A stretch of DNA of 64,000 nucleotides from Aedes albopictus (GCF_035046485.1 NC_085138.1:335007312-335071311), one strand, 5' to 3'; positions 32,880 through 44,177 are shown, counted from the stretch's first letter. Numbers and translations are program-made. Notes: generated from the sequence alone by a model not told the origin.

Positions 32880-33159
32880 TATGTTAGTGTTGTTATTGCT
32901 GCTGTTGTTTGTGGTTGTGTTGCTGTTAGTGTTGATATTGTTGTTGTTTTATACCATCTAGATAACAGTGAAATACTTTTTAATAGCAACTTAGTGAATT
33001 TGAGCGAAAAAACTGCTTTTGTAAAGTTGATGAGCCTTAAACCCAATATTTGGCAATGAAAAATAGAAAAAGAATAAGAATAAGAAAAATGTAATAATTA
33101 CGGTAACTACGAACACGGCGGCCAAGGGACGTTATAGGGGAGAGTAAAGGGGGGTTGCA

Positions 33160-33475
33160 TGGTTGTTTCAGGGGATCCCAGAGGCATTTTAAGGGCTACC
33201 AAATGGTCTCGTAGGCGTTTAAATGGGTCTCAGGGCCGCCTCAGGGAGTTTTGGTGGGTTCCATGGGGCTCCAAGGGATTCAGGGTGCTTCAGGTGATCT
33301 TTCGCGGGGTCTCAGAGGGATTACAGATGGCCTCAGGAGCGTTTCAAGGGATCTCAGGGGGTTTTAGGAAGTACCAGAAGATATCAGAAGCATTTCAAGG
33401 GGCCCCAGGGGCGTTTCTGAGGGTACTAAGAGGTCTCAGGAGCGTTTAAGGGGGTCTCAGAGAGTTCCAAGGGGC
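33160..33475. repeat. G-rich GGGTCTCAGGG repeat array
   Basis: Units of ~25-30 bp such as TTTCAAGGGATCTCAGGGGG recur. The + strand is strongly G-rich. The open frame 33159-33449 is repeat-derived. The array continues at 33725-33820 and, beyond the TIR element, at 41771-42010. Confidence 0.6.
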
Positions 33476-33822
33476 TCCACGCAGGCATTGTCGGCATGCA
33501 CAGTGCGGTGCGAAAAAAGCATGTGCTTCACACAAACTCCCGTTTTTGTCGCGAGACGGAGGCTATGAGTACTTGTGCGAGAAACAAATCGTAGCACTGG
33601 CTCTACTCTACGACGCAGAGAGGGCAGAGAGTAATGCACAGTGCTTGGGACTGTGCTTGTCACTAGTAAGTGTCAAATGGGCAACTTTTGCGTGACGTTA
33701 TTTATGGACCTCCTTTTGTGAGCGTTTTACGGGTCTCAGGGAGGTTCCAGGGGGGCAGGTCCGCAGGTCTCATGTGCGTTTCAGACGTCTCAGCGTTTCA
33801 GAGAGTCTCAGAGGATTCAAGG
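33476..33822. other. Unassigned interval with MITE relic
   Basis: 33480-33670 is normal-composition sequence with no recognised identity. 33690-33720 (GTGACGTTATTTATGGACCTCC) looks like the end of a MITE also seen near 56356-56380. Then the G-rich array resumes. Confidence 0.4.
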
Positions 33823-34199
33823 GGGCCGTCCATATACCACGTGAACAACTTGGAGGGGGGAGGGGGTTCGAGAAAACTCCACGCTTGTCCACGGAGAGGA
33901 GGTGGGCCAATGAGAGTCTAATGAAGGAGTGGAAGAAGATACTTCGTGTGCGTGAGATCCGTGTTTGGTGCAAAACATGTCACTACTACAAGCAAAGCGA
34001 GCTCCCATAAGAACGCGTGTCAAATAGTGACGTCACTATTTGTGTTTACATTTTTCTTTGCTTACTAATACATAGCCATCTCTTCTTCTTCCCCACCTGT
34101 AATATACTCTCATTGGAGGTGGGCGTCTGTCAAATGTCCACGTGGACAACATTGATATAAAAATTAAGAAACAAAGATACACTAACGAAACAAATAATA

Positions 34200-34848
34200 A
34201 TAAATAAGTAATTTTCAAAACAATTTCCGAAGCATCTCCCGGAGCAACAGTTGGAAAAAATTTCCTGGATAAACTTTCGGTAGAATACTCCTGGGAACTT
34301 ATCATAAGCATTAGCTAATATTAGCATCAAGCGAGTCGCACAAATTCGTTGGTGTTACAGTCCTATAATGCTGTTATCAGAGTTGCCTTCTTCCCGTCTA
34401 TTGCCAAAGCACAATGATTGAGGACTGATATCTAACTCTACGATAAGACCGAAGCAATCCGGAAGAGTTCTCCTGAGTACTAAAAGTTCTCTTTTAAAAA
34501 AAATCCTGGATGAAAGTCCCGGAAAACATTCGATAAATTTCCTTAAGAAACTTCCACAAGAGTTCCAGCAGGAATTTTCGATGAAAATTTTGAAGATTTT
34601 GCGGAGGATCTTCCGGAAAAATTCGATGGTACTTTCGGAATACTTTTTGGAAGAATCCTCAGGAAAAATTTCACTGAAACTCCTAGAGTAAATCCTGGTA
34701 GAAGTCTTAAAGGAATTTTCAGTGAAACTCCCGTTGAAAATCCTGGAGTGGCACTCCTAAAAGAATACCTAGTGAACCCAATAGTACCTCCTAAAGGAAT
34801 TCCCGAAGCAACTTCCGGAAGAACTTTTGAAAGAATTCCCCGTTGAAC
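34200..34848. repeat. AATTCC-type array, left part
   Basis: Units such as GTAAATCCTGGTAGAAG and AGGAATTCCCG recur. The array continues at 41319-41585, showing that the hAT element inserted into it. Confidence 0.6.
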
Positions 34849-34856
34849 CCCCAGCG
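34849..34856. repeat. hAT 8-bp target-site duplication, left
   Basis: CCCCAGCG, repeated exactly at 41311-41318. Confidence 0.9.
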
Positions 34857-35303
34857 CAGGGCTGGTAGCGATCAGGTGGCAAAATAATAGTGACTTTAGT
34901 GACCAAAATTCGCCAAAAAGTGACCAAATAGTGACTGAATAGTGATCTCAAAATTAATAGAAAATTGAGTTTCTATGTTGAACTTTCGATCAATTAACGA
35001 ATTCCGAAGAAAATCAATGCCTAACTTTAAAGTTCCAGAGTTTGTGCTCATGAATACTTTATTGCTTAATCTTTTTTTTTTGTTTTGGAAAGTGTTCAAT
35101 TAAGGAAGCCTTAACTAAATTTTTTGCTATTTTCGAAAGTTTTGATAACTGATTGTTGGTGACAAAAAATATCAATTTATCGTACTTCATCACGCAAGAA
35201 AATATGGTTTTAATTTGTTTGCATGTTTGCAGATATTAGGAACTCTTTAAGTTCAATGCTGTTTCTTGTTTTGATGATGTATACTACTGATTAATATAAT
35301 ATA

Positions 35304-37158
35304 CAAGGATGTTTTCGATCATCTGGCAATCATTTGACTCATTCATCTATATCTCAGTTCAGAAGCCAAATATTGAAATGAGGTGTTCGGCAAACTTGTA
35401 GATAATTGTTTTTCCATTAATTTTTACCAAGGATGCCATATCCTTACTCTTATATCTACGGCGTAAAAGTGTTAGTATGAGTAGGTGTTACTAGCGCTCT
35501 CACGCCGTGTATATGAGAGTTAGTCCTTGGTGATAATTCTGCTATTCTGCTATTCTGCTATTATCAACGCATCCCCTGGCTTTCGCCCATCTGCGTTGTC
35601 TTTTCACTAGGCAATACGTCTACCAATTGATGTTTATGGGCTTGCCGGACCAAGTCATGTAGCTAAGCCAAACACCCCACCTACAACTGTTGGGTAGGCA
35701 CCATTGTCCCGCCCACTGGTCTTTTACAGCTAGTTGTAGGTGCATGTGTGCGTGTAAGTATTGGAGTGTGTGTGTCAGTGTTGGTGTATTGTAGGCGCCA
35801 ACTCGTTCTAATCCACTCTGATAGCTAACACCCTATTGAACCATTACCCTTAAATTTGGCAATCTATGAAATAGAATGAGTTAAACGCCTGTAGAAAACA
35901 GTCAGTTAAATCAAACAAGGAATATTAGTATTAAAGCGAAGATACAACGAAGCAACGCCCCGAACCTCGAGAGCACAAACCCCAAGAACCAAATGACAGG
36001 CAGCGCCGATAAGTCGATCGACTGGCCACCATCAGTGAATAACCAATCGAGTAAACCCCCCAGCACAAACTGCCACCAGCTCTCCCGACCTGCGCCCAAC
36101 AAATCCGAGGCACAGCCCAGCCTTAGCTTCACCTTAAAACCAAAATCTAGATTACAGAGCACAATACTTCCCAAGTAACCACACAGCTCGAGCCGCAAAT
36201 CACGCACAACACGGCACAAATAAGACAAACACTACCACGCCCGTACAACCGAACCCGACCTAGAGTAGAGAAGGGTCTCTTTCCACTCCAACCCGGACTC
36301 AACTGCACCCACAGGGCAGCGCACCTCACCCACACCGCACTCATTCATGCATCACTGTCCGAGCCGCACGGTCACCTGGGTTGAGTCTATCTGCATGACC
36401 TCGCCCAACCCGTAACGCAGAGTTTAAGTCCCTCTCTTGCATTACAAAGTACTCCCTCTTCCCAAAAATCTGTGCGTGGTATAAATGAGATCTTAAGGCT
36501 GAAGAAATCGTCACCAATACAACCGCCAACACTGAGCACTCAATGATGTCGGCCTTATCAACGACGACCCCCTCAGTCCCAAACCCAATTATCCCACACT
36601 ACCCAAGTAACCACCCTGCTGAAGCCGTAAGCACCACACGCACAAAGCACACACACACCGACACGCACCACCCCACACAAACCACCAAGGCCGAACAAAA
36701 GCGGAAAGCGGTGCCACCACTGCTGAATCACGAGTTTTTCAGTATAATTCAGCAATCGTAGATCCATTCTTCGACCCTACTCAGCCCTAACGGTCCATAG
36801 CAATGCCTGTCAATATATGCGCCTCACACATGCAACCCCTACACCCTAACAGTATGGTCACTTGGGTATCCCTGGGTTTTGACATGATGGTCAGGGATCA
36901 CAGCCATCAAAACGTTCCACACTTTATCAGGGCTTACGACCTGTAGACATGATGATTTCTCAATAGTTTCAAGCTCTTTCGGACCTTCCGCTATTGGAGA
37001 CCATCATGGCTAGCGGTGTTAGAGTTAGTCCTTGGTGATAATTGTAGGAAAAACACTTATCTACAAGTTTGCCGAACACCTCATTTCAATATTAGGCTTC
37101 TGAACTGAGCTATGGATAAATGATTCAAATCATTGCCAGGTGATCGAAAACATCCTTG
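35304..37158. mobile_element. Long-arm TIR element with CAAGGATG ends
   Basis: About 115-130 bp at each end are inverted copies, starting CAAGGATGTTTTCGATCA and including GAGGTGTTCGGCAAACTTGT. The right arm has a 23-bp duplication marking the insertion of 35539-37020. No coding of its own is seen; flanking duplication is not evident. Confidence 0.7.
35539..37020. mobile_element. C/A-rich retroposon-like insertion with 23-bp duplication
   Basis: Bracketed by an exact 23-base direct repeat beginning AGAGTTAGTCCTTGG (35516-35538, 37021-37043). It opens with CTGCTATT repeats, which could be the tail of a minus-strand non-LTR element. The + strand is strikingly poor in G over 35900-36860. A polar 61-codon frame (35993-36178, +) looks like part of an ORF1-type protein but is not assignable. 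CCCAAGTAACCA occurs at 36170 and 36602. An internally deleted non-LTR element is the simplest reading. Confidence 0.6.
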
Positions 37159-38236
37159 GATGAATACTAACCGAGCGACCGAAACCCCTGTTGTTTTCAA
37201 GGAATTTTATTTTACACCGAAATATCGTGTAATTGGCACAATTTAAAGCGCACACCTGGGTGAATGTGTTGTTAATTTTATTTTACTGTGGACGAATTCT
37301 AACGCACACGTTCTTACAATAAATATTGTGCCATTGCCTACCAGTACGAAAATTTCATTTTCTTCGAAGAACAAATACAAAAATATAGATTCCCGAGACA
37401 AATCTACGACCACAACTTTCTGAAGGTTTGACTAAATCAAATGAAACTTTCATACAGTATTCCTACATACATAGATAATATTACAAACAAGTTTCATTGC
37501 AGCCTGTTTAGTATTTCTGTTTCTAAGAAATATATGTTTTCATAATTCTTTGTTTGTACAAGATTCCCAAAATCTAATTCTTTCCACTTCTGGAAAACTT
37601 TCCCAGAAACTGGATTTCTGAAAAAAAAACTGTTTAATCGATTTTTCGAAGGCGCAGTTGAAAAACTGATCTATATTTTATGAAAATAATTACAGTAGTT
37701 GAGCAAATTTTGCGAAACAAATTTTGGCAGATTTCTTGTTGAATCTCACCATCGCATATTGGATGACATTTTGATAAAATAAGATTCCAAGAAAAGCTCC
37801 AGAGATGAATGAAAAATTCATGAAAAAAATATTTGAAGAATTATGAATATTTTCATCAGAAGTAAATAAACATAATTATAAACTTTTCCGGATTTCAGTA
37901 AAAAAAAATGATGATCAAATGATATCACTGCTACCTCCAATAGTTTCATCAGAAATTCATCTCGCATTTGTAACATAAATACCTAGTTCTGCAATCTACT
38001 GAAAAAAACTGAAAAAAAAAGAATCTTTTCTTTACCTACTATAAAAGTTCTTGAGCTGTAAATTTCCGATTTATCCAAGATTAACTGATACAGGGGGATA
38101 CAATGCACTGCCCAATCAACACACGATCGCTTAAGATGTTGAATAGGATGCTAAAGTTTTGTATGTGTTATCGTATTCCGATCCGCTGAACTCCATCCAA
38201 ACATCTAATTCTTAACAGTTTGAAATAATGCGAAGA
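37159..38236. other. hAT interior, no recognised feature
   Basis: AT-rich, with A-runs. No coding, terminal repeats or RNA genes recognised. Confidence 0.4.
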
Positions 38237-38238
38237 TA

Positions 38239-39151
38239 CAGGGGATGGCCAAAATGTTTGGGATATGCAACTTTTTTTCTCCAACAAAAAAATTCAACAT
38301 GCTGTAACTTTTCATAGAGTGCATCAAAAAATCTCAAATTTTGACTGTTTATCAACCTGTTATATGTGCATCATTGGTACAAATTTGGGCTCGATTGAAT
38401 AGTTTTTCACGAAGTTAGAACCGTTCGGGTAAAACACAATTTTTTAGGCAACTCATTTTTGAGCTGTCATATTTTGGAAACCAGTGAACTGAATTGAATG
38501 AATTTTTTAACGTTTATCAACAATATATTGATACTAAATACAACGTTATAACATTTATTATTTTTTCACGGCGAATTAAGTTATACCGAGTTGAAATTTT
38601 TACCCATATAGAGGAAAATTAGTCAAATTTACAATACCACACAAAAATTACTAAATGTGTTTTTCCTTTAAGCTAAATTGGCTCTAAGATATCTGATTAA
38701 AGATAACTTGAGAACAGAAGTGCAAAATCTTCGGGCATCAGTACTAAAATTTATTCACATTGACGTAAAAAAATTACATTTTTTCGAGAAAAATCCAAAA
38801 AGTGTCTATCCATTATAACTTTTTTTCAACGTTCAAAAAGTATCTATGTTTTAATAGTTTGTGAAGCATTTGTAAATTGTTAGTGTACGTTCAAAATTTC
38901 ATTCAATTCGGTTCACTGGTTTCCAAAATATGACAACTCAAAAATGAGTTGTCTAAAAATAGTGTTTTACCCGAACGGTTCTAACTTTGCGAAAGATTAA
39001 TCAATTGAACCCAAATTTGTACCAATGATGCACATATAATAGGTTGACAAACAGTCAAAATTTGCGATTTTTTGAAGCATTCTATGAAAAGTTGAACTTT
39101 TTTGTGAGAGAAAAAAAAGTTGCCTATCCCAAACATTTTGGCCACCCCCTG
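38239..39151. mobile_element. TA-flanked long-arm MITE, CAGGGGATGGCC ends
   Basis: Terminal inverted repeats of about 215 bp begin CAGGGGATGGCCAAAATG and (inverted) CAGGGGGTGGCCAAAATG. TA outside both (38237-38238, 39152-39153). 913 bp, no transposase. Confidence 0.87.
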
Positions 39152-39153
39152 TA

Positions 39154-40556
39154 GGGTAATTCGCTAATTGTTGAACACTACCCAAATGTTGAACAGTATC
39201 TGAATATTTTATTATAAATCTTACTTAAGTAATTTTCATCCAACGTAAACGTATGATGTAGATGCATATGCATGTGGGTCACGATATTGCTCTAATTAAG
39301 TTACAAAATTATACATATTTTTCGTCAAAAAAATTGATTGAAAATTTTGTACCGCTGATGACACGAAAACTGCACAATTCTTAAGATTAATTTTAAGAAA
39401 TTGCTGTTACGAACTAAGCCTTGCGGGCAAATCGACCACAAATATCAAAGACACACCATAGTTACAAGAACTGGAAGCATGTCATTAACAGTTTAACATT
39501 GTTTAAAATCACATTTTCATTGTAATTTAATTTGAAAAAAATATTTTTCTTATCACACTATTATTATGCATCCATGATCCAATTGTTGAACACTGGCATA
39601 ACCTACGATGTTAGCATAACTGCTAGATTTTTTTTTCAGTTTACCTAACCGTACATTTCGTGGGGTTTCAAAGGCGTTCCAGGGATGTTCTAGGGTGTTC
39701 CAGCGGGCTTCAGAAAGATTTCAGGGGTTTTCAATGGGTTTCAAGGGCGTTTCAGAGGTGTTCAAGAGGAATTCAGAGTGTTGGGGGGTCCCAGGAGTAT
39801 TTCAAGGCGTTCCAGGAGGCTCAGGAACAATCCAAGGGTTTTCAAGGGATTTCAGGGTCGTTCCTTGAGTGTTCTTGGGGGTTGGGTCCCATGGGTTTCC
39901 AGAAGAGTTTCAGGGGCTTTTAAAGGCGTACTTTTCTTCTATCGTTTTCGCTTCTAATCAAATCTTTTCAGTCATTTTTGCATCTAGTCATCTTTAAACC
40001 GATTTCAGTCCACTCTCTTCAAATGTGCGATTCTTTGCCATTTAAATGAATTGTCACTAGCTCGGACTAGCTGGGCACAAAACACAAAAAAACGGAAAAA
40101 ATCCGCCAGGGTGAAAAAATATGGGATGTCGGGTCAAAGTCGGGTCAATTTTTATCAAATGTTGGACCACTGTTGGACCCACATCGGGTAACTGTTGTGT
40201 CTATGTTGGGTTTGGTGGCCAAATTAAAAATAGGTGAATGATAGGTTGATGTCGGGTTATACGTCATCAATTACGAACAAAGCTTCAACCGTTCAACAAT
40301 TGGCGAGAACCGTCCAACATTAGGATGAGCTAGCTTAAGGAAGCGTTCAACATTTGGGTTACAGACTTCCCATACAAATGTTCTATTTTCTCTTAGAAAA
40401 TGGAATTTAAGGGAATACAAATTCAATGGGCAGTATAAGGGATAAGTAGTTCTAGACGTTCACTGGATATTTTTCAACTAAAGTGGAATTATGCACGGAA
40501 AAACAAACGAAAACCAAAATGCCGCTACTGACCGTTCAACAATTGGCGAATTACCC
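39154..40556. mobile_element. TA-flanked MITE, GGGTAATTCGC ends
   Basis: Ends GGGTAATTCGCTAATTGTTG and (inverted) GGGTAATTCGCCAATTGTTG. TA outside (39152-39153, 40557-40558). It shares its left TA with the preceding MITE. Further TTGAACA words occur inside. A G-rich array lies within it. Confidence 0.85.
39655..39925. repeat. G-rich GTTTCAGGGG array inside a MITE
   Basis: Units TTCAAGGGCGTTTCAGAGG and similar, the same family as 33160-33475. The open frame 39660-39923 is repeat-derived. Confidence 0.6.
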
Positions 40557-40698
40557 TATACGGTGATATAATTAAACTGAAATTTTAAATGAAAATATTT
40601 ACTTAAGGAACAATGCAATGTTATTATTGAAAAAGTATAATATTTCAGAAATTCATCTATGATCATAGCCACACATTCATTTTTACTTCTTCGGAATA

Positions 40699-40956
40699 CA
40701 GTAGACGTTCGATAACTGCAACATGTTTACGTTTCACTTAGCGAACGAAAATCCTATAACTGCAACGCCTGACAGTGTCAACAAACCATCAACTGAAGTT
40801 AAATGAACGCGAACTTCATCCGACTGTTTATTTGGGCCCACATGGCGCACCATTTTGACATTTGGCGGTGCGATAACTACAAATTTGTTGCACTTATCGG
40901 ACTTGCAGTTAAAAAGCATTGCAGTTAAACCGTTTGCACCGACCGAACGTCTACTG
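40699..40956. mobile_element. pogo-like MITE, CAGTAGACGTTCG ends
   Basis: Ends CAGTAGACGTTCG (both, inverted), followed by AACTGCAA/TTGCAGTTA words as in pogo-type elements. TA precedes the left end (40697-40698); the right flank TG is imperfect. 258 bp. Frames on both strands are non-specific. Confidence 0.7.
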
Positions 40957-41318
40957 TGCGAGAAAACTGTAGCAATAGTTCGCATTAACCCTCCTTTAGG
41001 TAATTTTCGATCCAACCCGTTGTACTACGTCAGCGAGCTGCATGCAACGTGATGAAGGTTAATAAAGACAAGAACAATAACAGTGTAATAAGCGGCGCAG
41101 CCGAAATTTCTTTAAGGATGAGGTTTCTGAGGAAAATTTGTCCATTAATTTTGACAATAAATGTTTTTCAATGTAGTCAGATTAACGAAAATAGTGACTT
41201 TAGTGACCAATTTACTGAAAAAAGTGACTTTAGTGACAAATAGTGACTTTTTAGTGACCGACTCAAAAATAGTGACCAAATCACTAAAAAGTGACTCGCT
41301 ACCAGGCCTGCCCCAGCG

Positions 41319-41585
41319 GAATCTTAAGAGGAAATCCTAGTTGGGTTTCTAGAGAAATCATTAGTGGAACTTCTAGAGGAATTCCCGTAGGATCTCCTGC
41401 AGGAATTCACATTAGACTTCTGAAGGACTTCCCAGTGGCACTCCTAGACGAATTTACCGTGGTATTTCTCGAGGAATTCTAGGTGAGGAATGTCCTAAAA
41501 AATATCACTACGAATTTTCCAGTAAAACTTCTGAAAAAATCTGCGGCGGAATTCCTGGAGGATTCCACAATGGATGACCTTTTGG
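41319..41585. repeat. AATTCC-type array, right part
   Basis: Continuation of 34200-34848 after the hAT element. Confidence 0.6.
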
Positions 41586-41770
41586 AGAAATTTTCTCAAC
41601 AAATTATGACAATCATGGATTGAAAAACAATTAAAAATAATGTTGTACATACTTCTTTTAGAAAGACTTTAACCCTTCAGCGCGCGCGCTGTTGTAAAAA
41701 GTACAACACTACCAAAAAACCTCGTTTTTCTTATACTTATTTTTCTGTCCACGTGGTGTATGGACGGCCC

Positions 41771-42010
41771 CAAGGATTCTCACGAGCGCTTCATGGGATC
41801 TCAGGGACATTTAAGATCGTTTTAGGGGGTACCAGAAGGTCTCAGGGACGCTTCAGGAAGTCTCAGAGGCTTTAACGGGGTTTTCTGGGGTGTTCCAGGG
41901 GCAGCAGAGGGTTCCATGCGGTCTCAGTGGAACTTCAAGGAGGTTGAGGAGCCTTCCAGGTAATCTCAGGGACATGTTAGGGAGTCTCAGGCACATTTCA
42001 GAGAGGCTAA
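41771..42010. repeat. G-rich TCTCAGGG array, right part
   Basis: Continuation of the 33160-33820 array on the far side of the 33823-41770 element. Confidence 0.6.
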
Positions 42011-42660
42011 AAAGATCTCGAGAGCCTTTTACCCCTCCGGAAAACCCCGTGAAATCGCTTGAAAGGTTCCTGAAACCTTCATAATTCCTTTGAAATACCC
42101 TTGAAATCCCAGTAATCCATTTGAGATGTATCTTAAAACATCCACAAAAGCAGTATTGCAGAGTCTCAATAATAACTAACATTTGAAGCTAAAATCGATA
42201 TAGACTACCTCTCATATTTCAATAGAAATACACTAGAACTCCAATGGCGCTGTAGTCACTTTTCTCATTTAATTATTTTAATAACTTTAATTGCAATAAC
42301 TTACTATTTTTAAGTGGTCATCTTGTAGAGGACCTTTTGTTTTGGTAAACAAATTTAACTTGACACTTTTAGTACCGCTGCTGACGCTATAAGGGCGTGG
42401 CAAACTAGATGTTAGTCACATGAACCGTCACGACATTGGACTTCTGTGGCTAGTTATTCTACTCATATTTCAGACATTAGCCATATTTAGCCACCGAATC
42501 AACCATACTTAGACCTAACAGTTATCTGATGTGGGTCCAACACAAGGTCCAACAGTGGTCCAACAGTGGTAAATCGTTATGACGTAAAACGCAATTGTTA
42601 AAATACGCAGAAATAGTTTAACATCACCCTGTTAAATTTATCTGCAAAAGTTGTTTTAAA
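42011..42660. repeat. Array edge and an inverted dispersed repeat
   Basis: 42480-42600 is an inverted, diverged copy of 40140-40270 (GATGTGGGTCCAACA, GGTCCAACAGTGG words). Otherwise nothing is recognised. Confidence 0.4.
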
Positions 42661-42683
42661 GTGATCGATTTGACCCCGGATTA

Positions 42684-42859
42684 CGCATGAGCATGAGATG
42701 ACCGTACAATTCGTAGTTGCTACTCCGTTACTGACCAGAACAGTCAACATTGCACAGGGAACCAAAAGGAAGGGGCATGGGTATAGCATTCAATCCTCAA
42801 TGTGCAATTTTGAAAGCTTTATATTGTCAGTACCGGCGCCGGCCACGTCCTTACGGTCA
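42684..42859 (-). mobile_element. 5'-truncated non-LTR 3' end (family of 6284-8383)
   Basis: Flanked by a 22-bp direct repeat with one mismatch (42662-42683, 42860-42881; core TTTGACCCCGGATTA). Read on the minus strand it starts GACCGTAAGGACGTGGCCGG and ends CGGTCATCTCATGCTCATGCG, matching the 3' region of the 6284-8383 element. Truncated to 176 bp. Confidence 0.85.
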
Positions 42860-43011
42860 TGATCAATTTGACCCCGGATTATGGTACGTAAAGAGAAGGA
42901 AGAAAAGGTCAATTTTAGCGATACGTAACAAATGAATGCACAGAACCCCTCAACTTTAGCTGATTTTCCGCGTTCCTTGGTACCAAAATGAGCCACTTAT
43001 ATTTTGACTGA

Positions 43012-43034
43012 NNNNNNNNNNNNNNNNNNNNNNN
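43012..43034. other. Assembly gap (N run)
   Basis: 23 undetermined bases. Its true length is unknown. Confidence 0.99.
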
Positions 43035-43303
43035 GCACCATAGACTAATTTCAAGACCTCGATGTACCAAAGAAAACGATCAAATTTTCGGTGTCCAGTC
43101 CGGTACCCAAAAAATATTCATAACCGTGTATTTTTTTCCGTGTAAATTGCCTTTTGTGTAAATTATATTTGGCGTGTTACACTGATCTGACAGCTCTGAC
43201 AGCAAGGGACTAAACATAAATTACGTAAAGTGAGTACCGAGGATTGTTCACAATCTGCGAACTTGACTGCGGAAAAAATTGCGACCATGACGCCGCTGAT
43301 AGC

Positions 43304-43577
43304 ACCGACGAACCGACGTGACAGCTAGAACAAATAAATTCAAATTTGTTGTCCGCGACGCCATGATGAAAAATAGCCGAACACTATCGCCACCTCTATA
43401 ACGACTCGCGTCGATTGCATAGCTCGAAAACAAACCCCCGTGTGTTCATATAGGAAATGGTTCGTGTCTGTGCTGATTTGACAGAAGCGATTGCTCGCTT
43501 CGCTGGTCGACCGTTAAATTTAAGGGGGGGGGGGGGGGGGAAGTTTTGAATCGCCACTTACACGTCGGTTCGTCGGT
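43304..43577. repeat. 17-bp inverted repeat with poly(G) tract
   Basis: ACCGACGAACCGACGTG at 43304-43320 and its exact inverse at 43561-43577 frame 274 bp containing a 17-base G run (43524-43540). Possibly part of a fold-back element. No gene is supported in the surrounding 43035-43870. Confidence 0.55.
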
Positions 43578-43874
43578 GGCGATAGGTTGCGTGCACTGAG
43601 GCGTGCGCTGTGCAAACATAGATTTAAAACTACTAAAACTAAACTAACTCCCCCAGCATATTCGCCCGCTTTCAATTTCGCCCGAGGCAACGCTTTTGCT
43701 CTCCGTTTTCGCCACAAGGTATATCAAAGCAAACAAACAAAATTTTAAATCTCGTAACCAAGATAACGAAGTTTCCTTATTTGTTCATTTCCCGGATAAA
43801 AAATGACCATTCATTACATGGTAAATATTATTAACATATGACTGGTTTTATTGTTCACAATAAAACACATAGTA

Positions 43875-43879
43875 GATAT
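43875..43879. repeat. Target duplication of the outer gypsy element, left
   Basis: GATAT, repeated at 55400-55404. Confidence 0.88.
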
Positions 43880-44177
43880 TGTAGTGTATTGAGTATTACT
43901 AGTGCATTTTGTTCAGTGTGGATACCTTCATTACTACTACAGTCAGAGTTGAATTAGAAGATGGATGGTAACGGCATGTAACGTTATATCGAAGGTATAA
44001 AAGATTAAAGAGGCCATCGGAGATTTCTCTTTTGGACCACAGCCAACAAAGTATTTAGAAGTGTTTTATATTTCCAAGTTATTGAAAGCTATTCCCCGAA
44101 TAGTACCAGAGTCCTTCTCTATTTACCCCGCTGCTCGTATTTTATCCGTTGGTCGAACCTCCCTGCCGGATACATCA
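43880..44177 (+). repeat. 5' LTR, outer gypsy
   Basis: Starts TGTAGTGTATTGAG and ends GATACATCA. Contains a TATAAAAG box at about 43998. Differs from the 3' LTR by T versus C in CTTCTCTATTT/CTTCTCCATTT. Confidence 0.93.

Larger units (their letters stand above)
25800..33110 (-). mobile_element. Decayed APE-type non-LTR retrotransposon with nested insertions
   Basis: Reading 3'-ward on the minus strand: a CAA-rich leader (32880-33110), ORF1 (32879 to 30136, interrupted), ORF2 with an apurinic-type endonuclease (30150 to 27740, interrupted) and a reverse transcriptase (27529-26240), then an AT-rich 3' region. Several frameshifts separate the pieces. Two later insertions split it: a MITE in the endonuclease and a 501-bp-unit concatemer in ORF1. 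RT motifs point to the Jockey/CR1 group of elements. The exact clade and both ends are uncertain. Confidence 0.75.
34857..41310. mobile_element. hAT-type non-autonomous element with TAGTGAC subterminal repeats
   Basis: Ends CAGGGCTGGTAGCGA and (inverted) CAGGCCTGGTAGCGA, with an exact 8-bp duplication CCCCAGCG outside. Many copies of TAGTGACTTTAGTGACC-like words lie next to each end (34890-34945, 41190-41295), resembling subterminal transposase-binding sites. No transposase frame. Four or more elements are nested inside its 6.45 kb. Confidence 0.88.
33823..41770. mobile_element. TIR element with GGGCCGTCCATA ends, heavily nested
   Basis: Left GGGCCGTCCATATACCACGTG and right (inverted) GGGCCGTCCATACACCACGTG frame 7.9 kb inside the G-rich array. 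CAAGG occurs just outside both ends (33818-33822, 41771-41775), a candidate 5-bp duplication. The interior holds an AATTCC array split by a hAT element. No transposase is seen. The superfamily is unclear. Confidence 0.65.

Noticed and set aside
33159..33449. 96-codon frame in the G-rich array
   Set aside because: Repeat-derived, with no motif; similar frames appear in every such array.
35911..36228. Hydrophobic 105-codon minus-strand frame
   Set aside because: It is a product of the C/A-rich + strand; hydrophobicity follows from G/T-rich codons.
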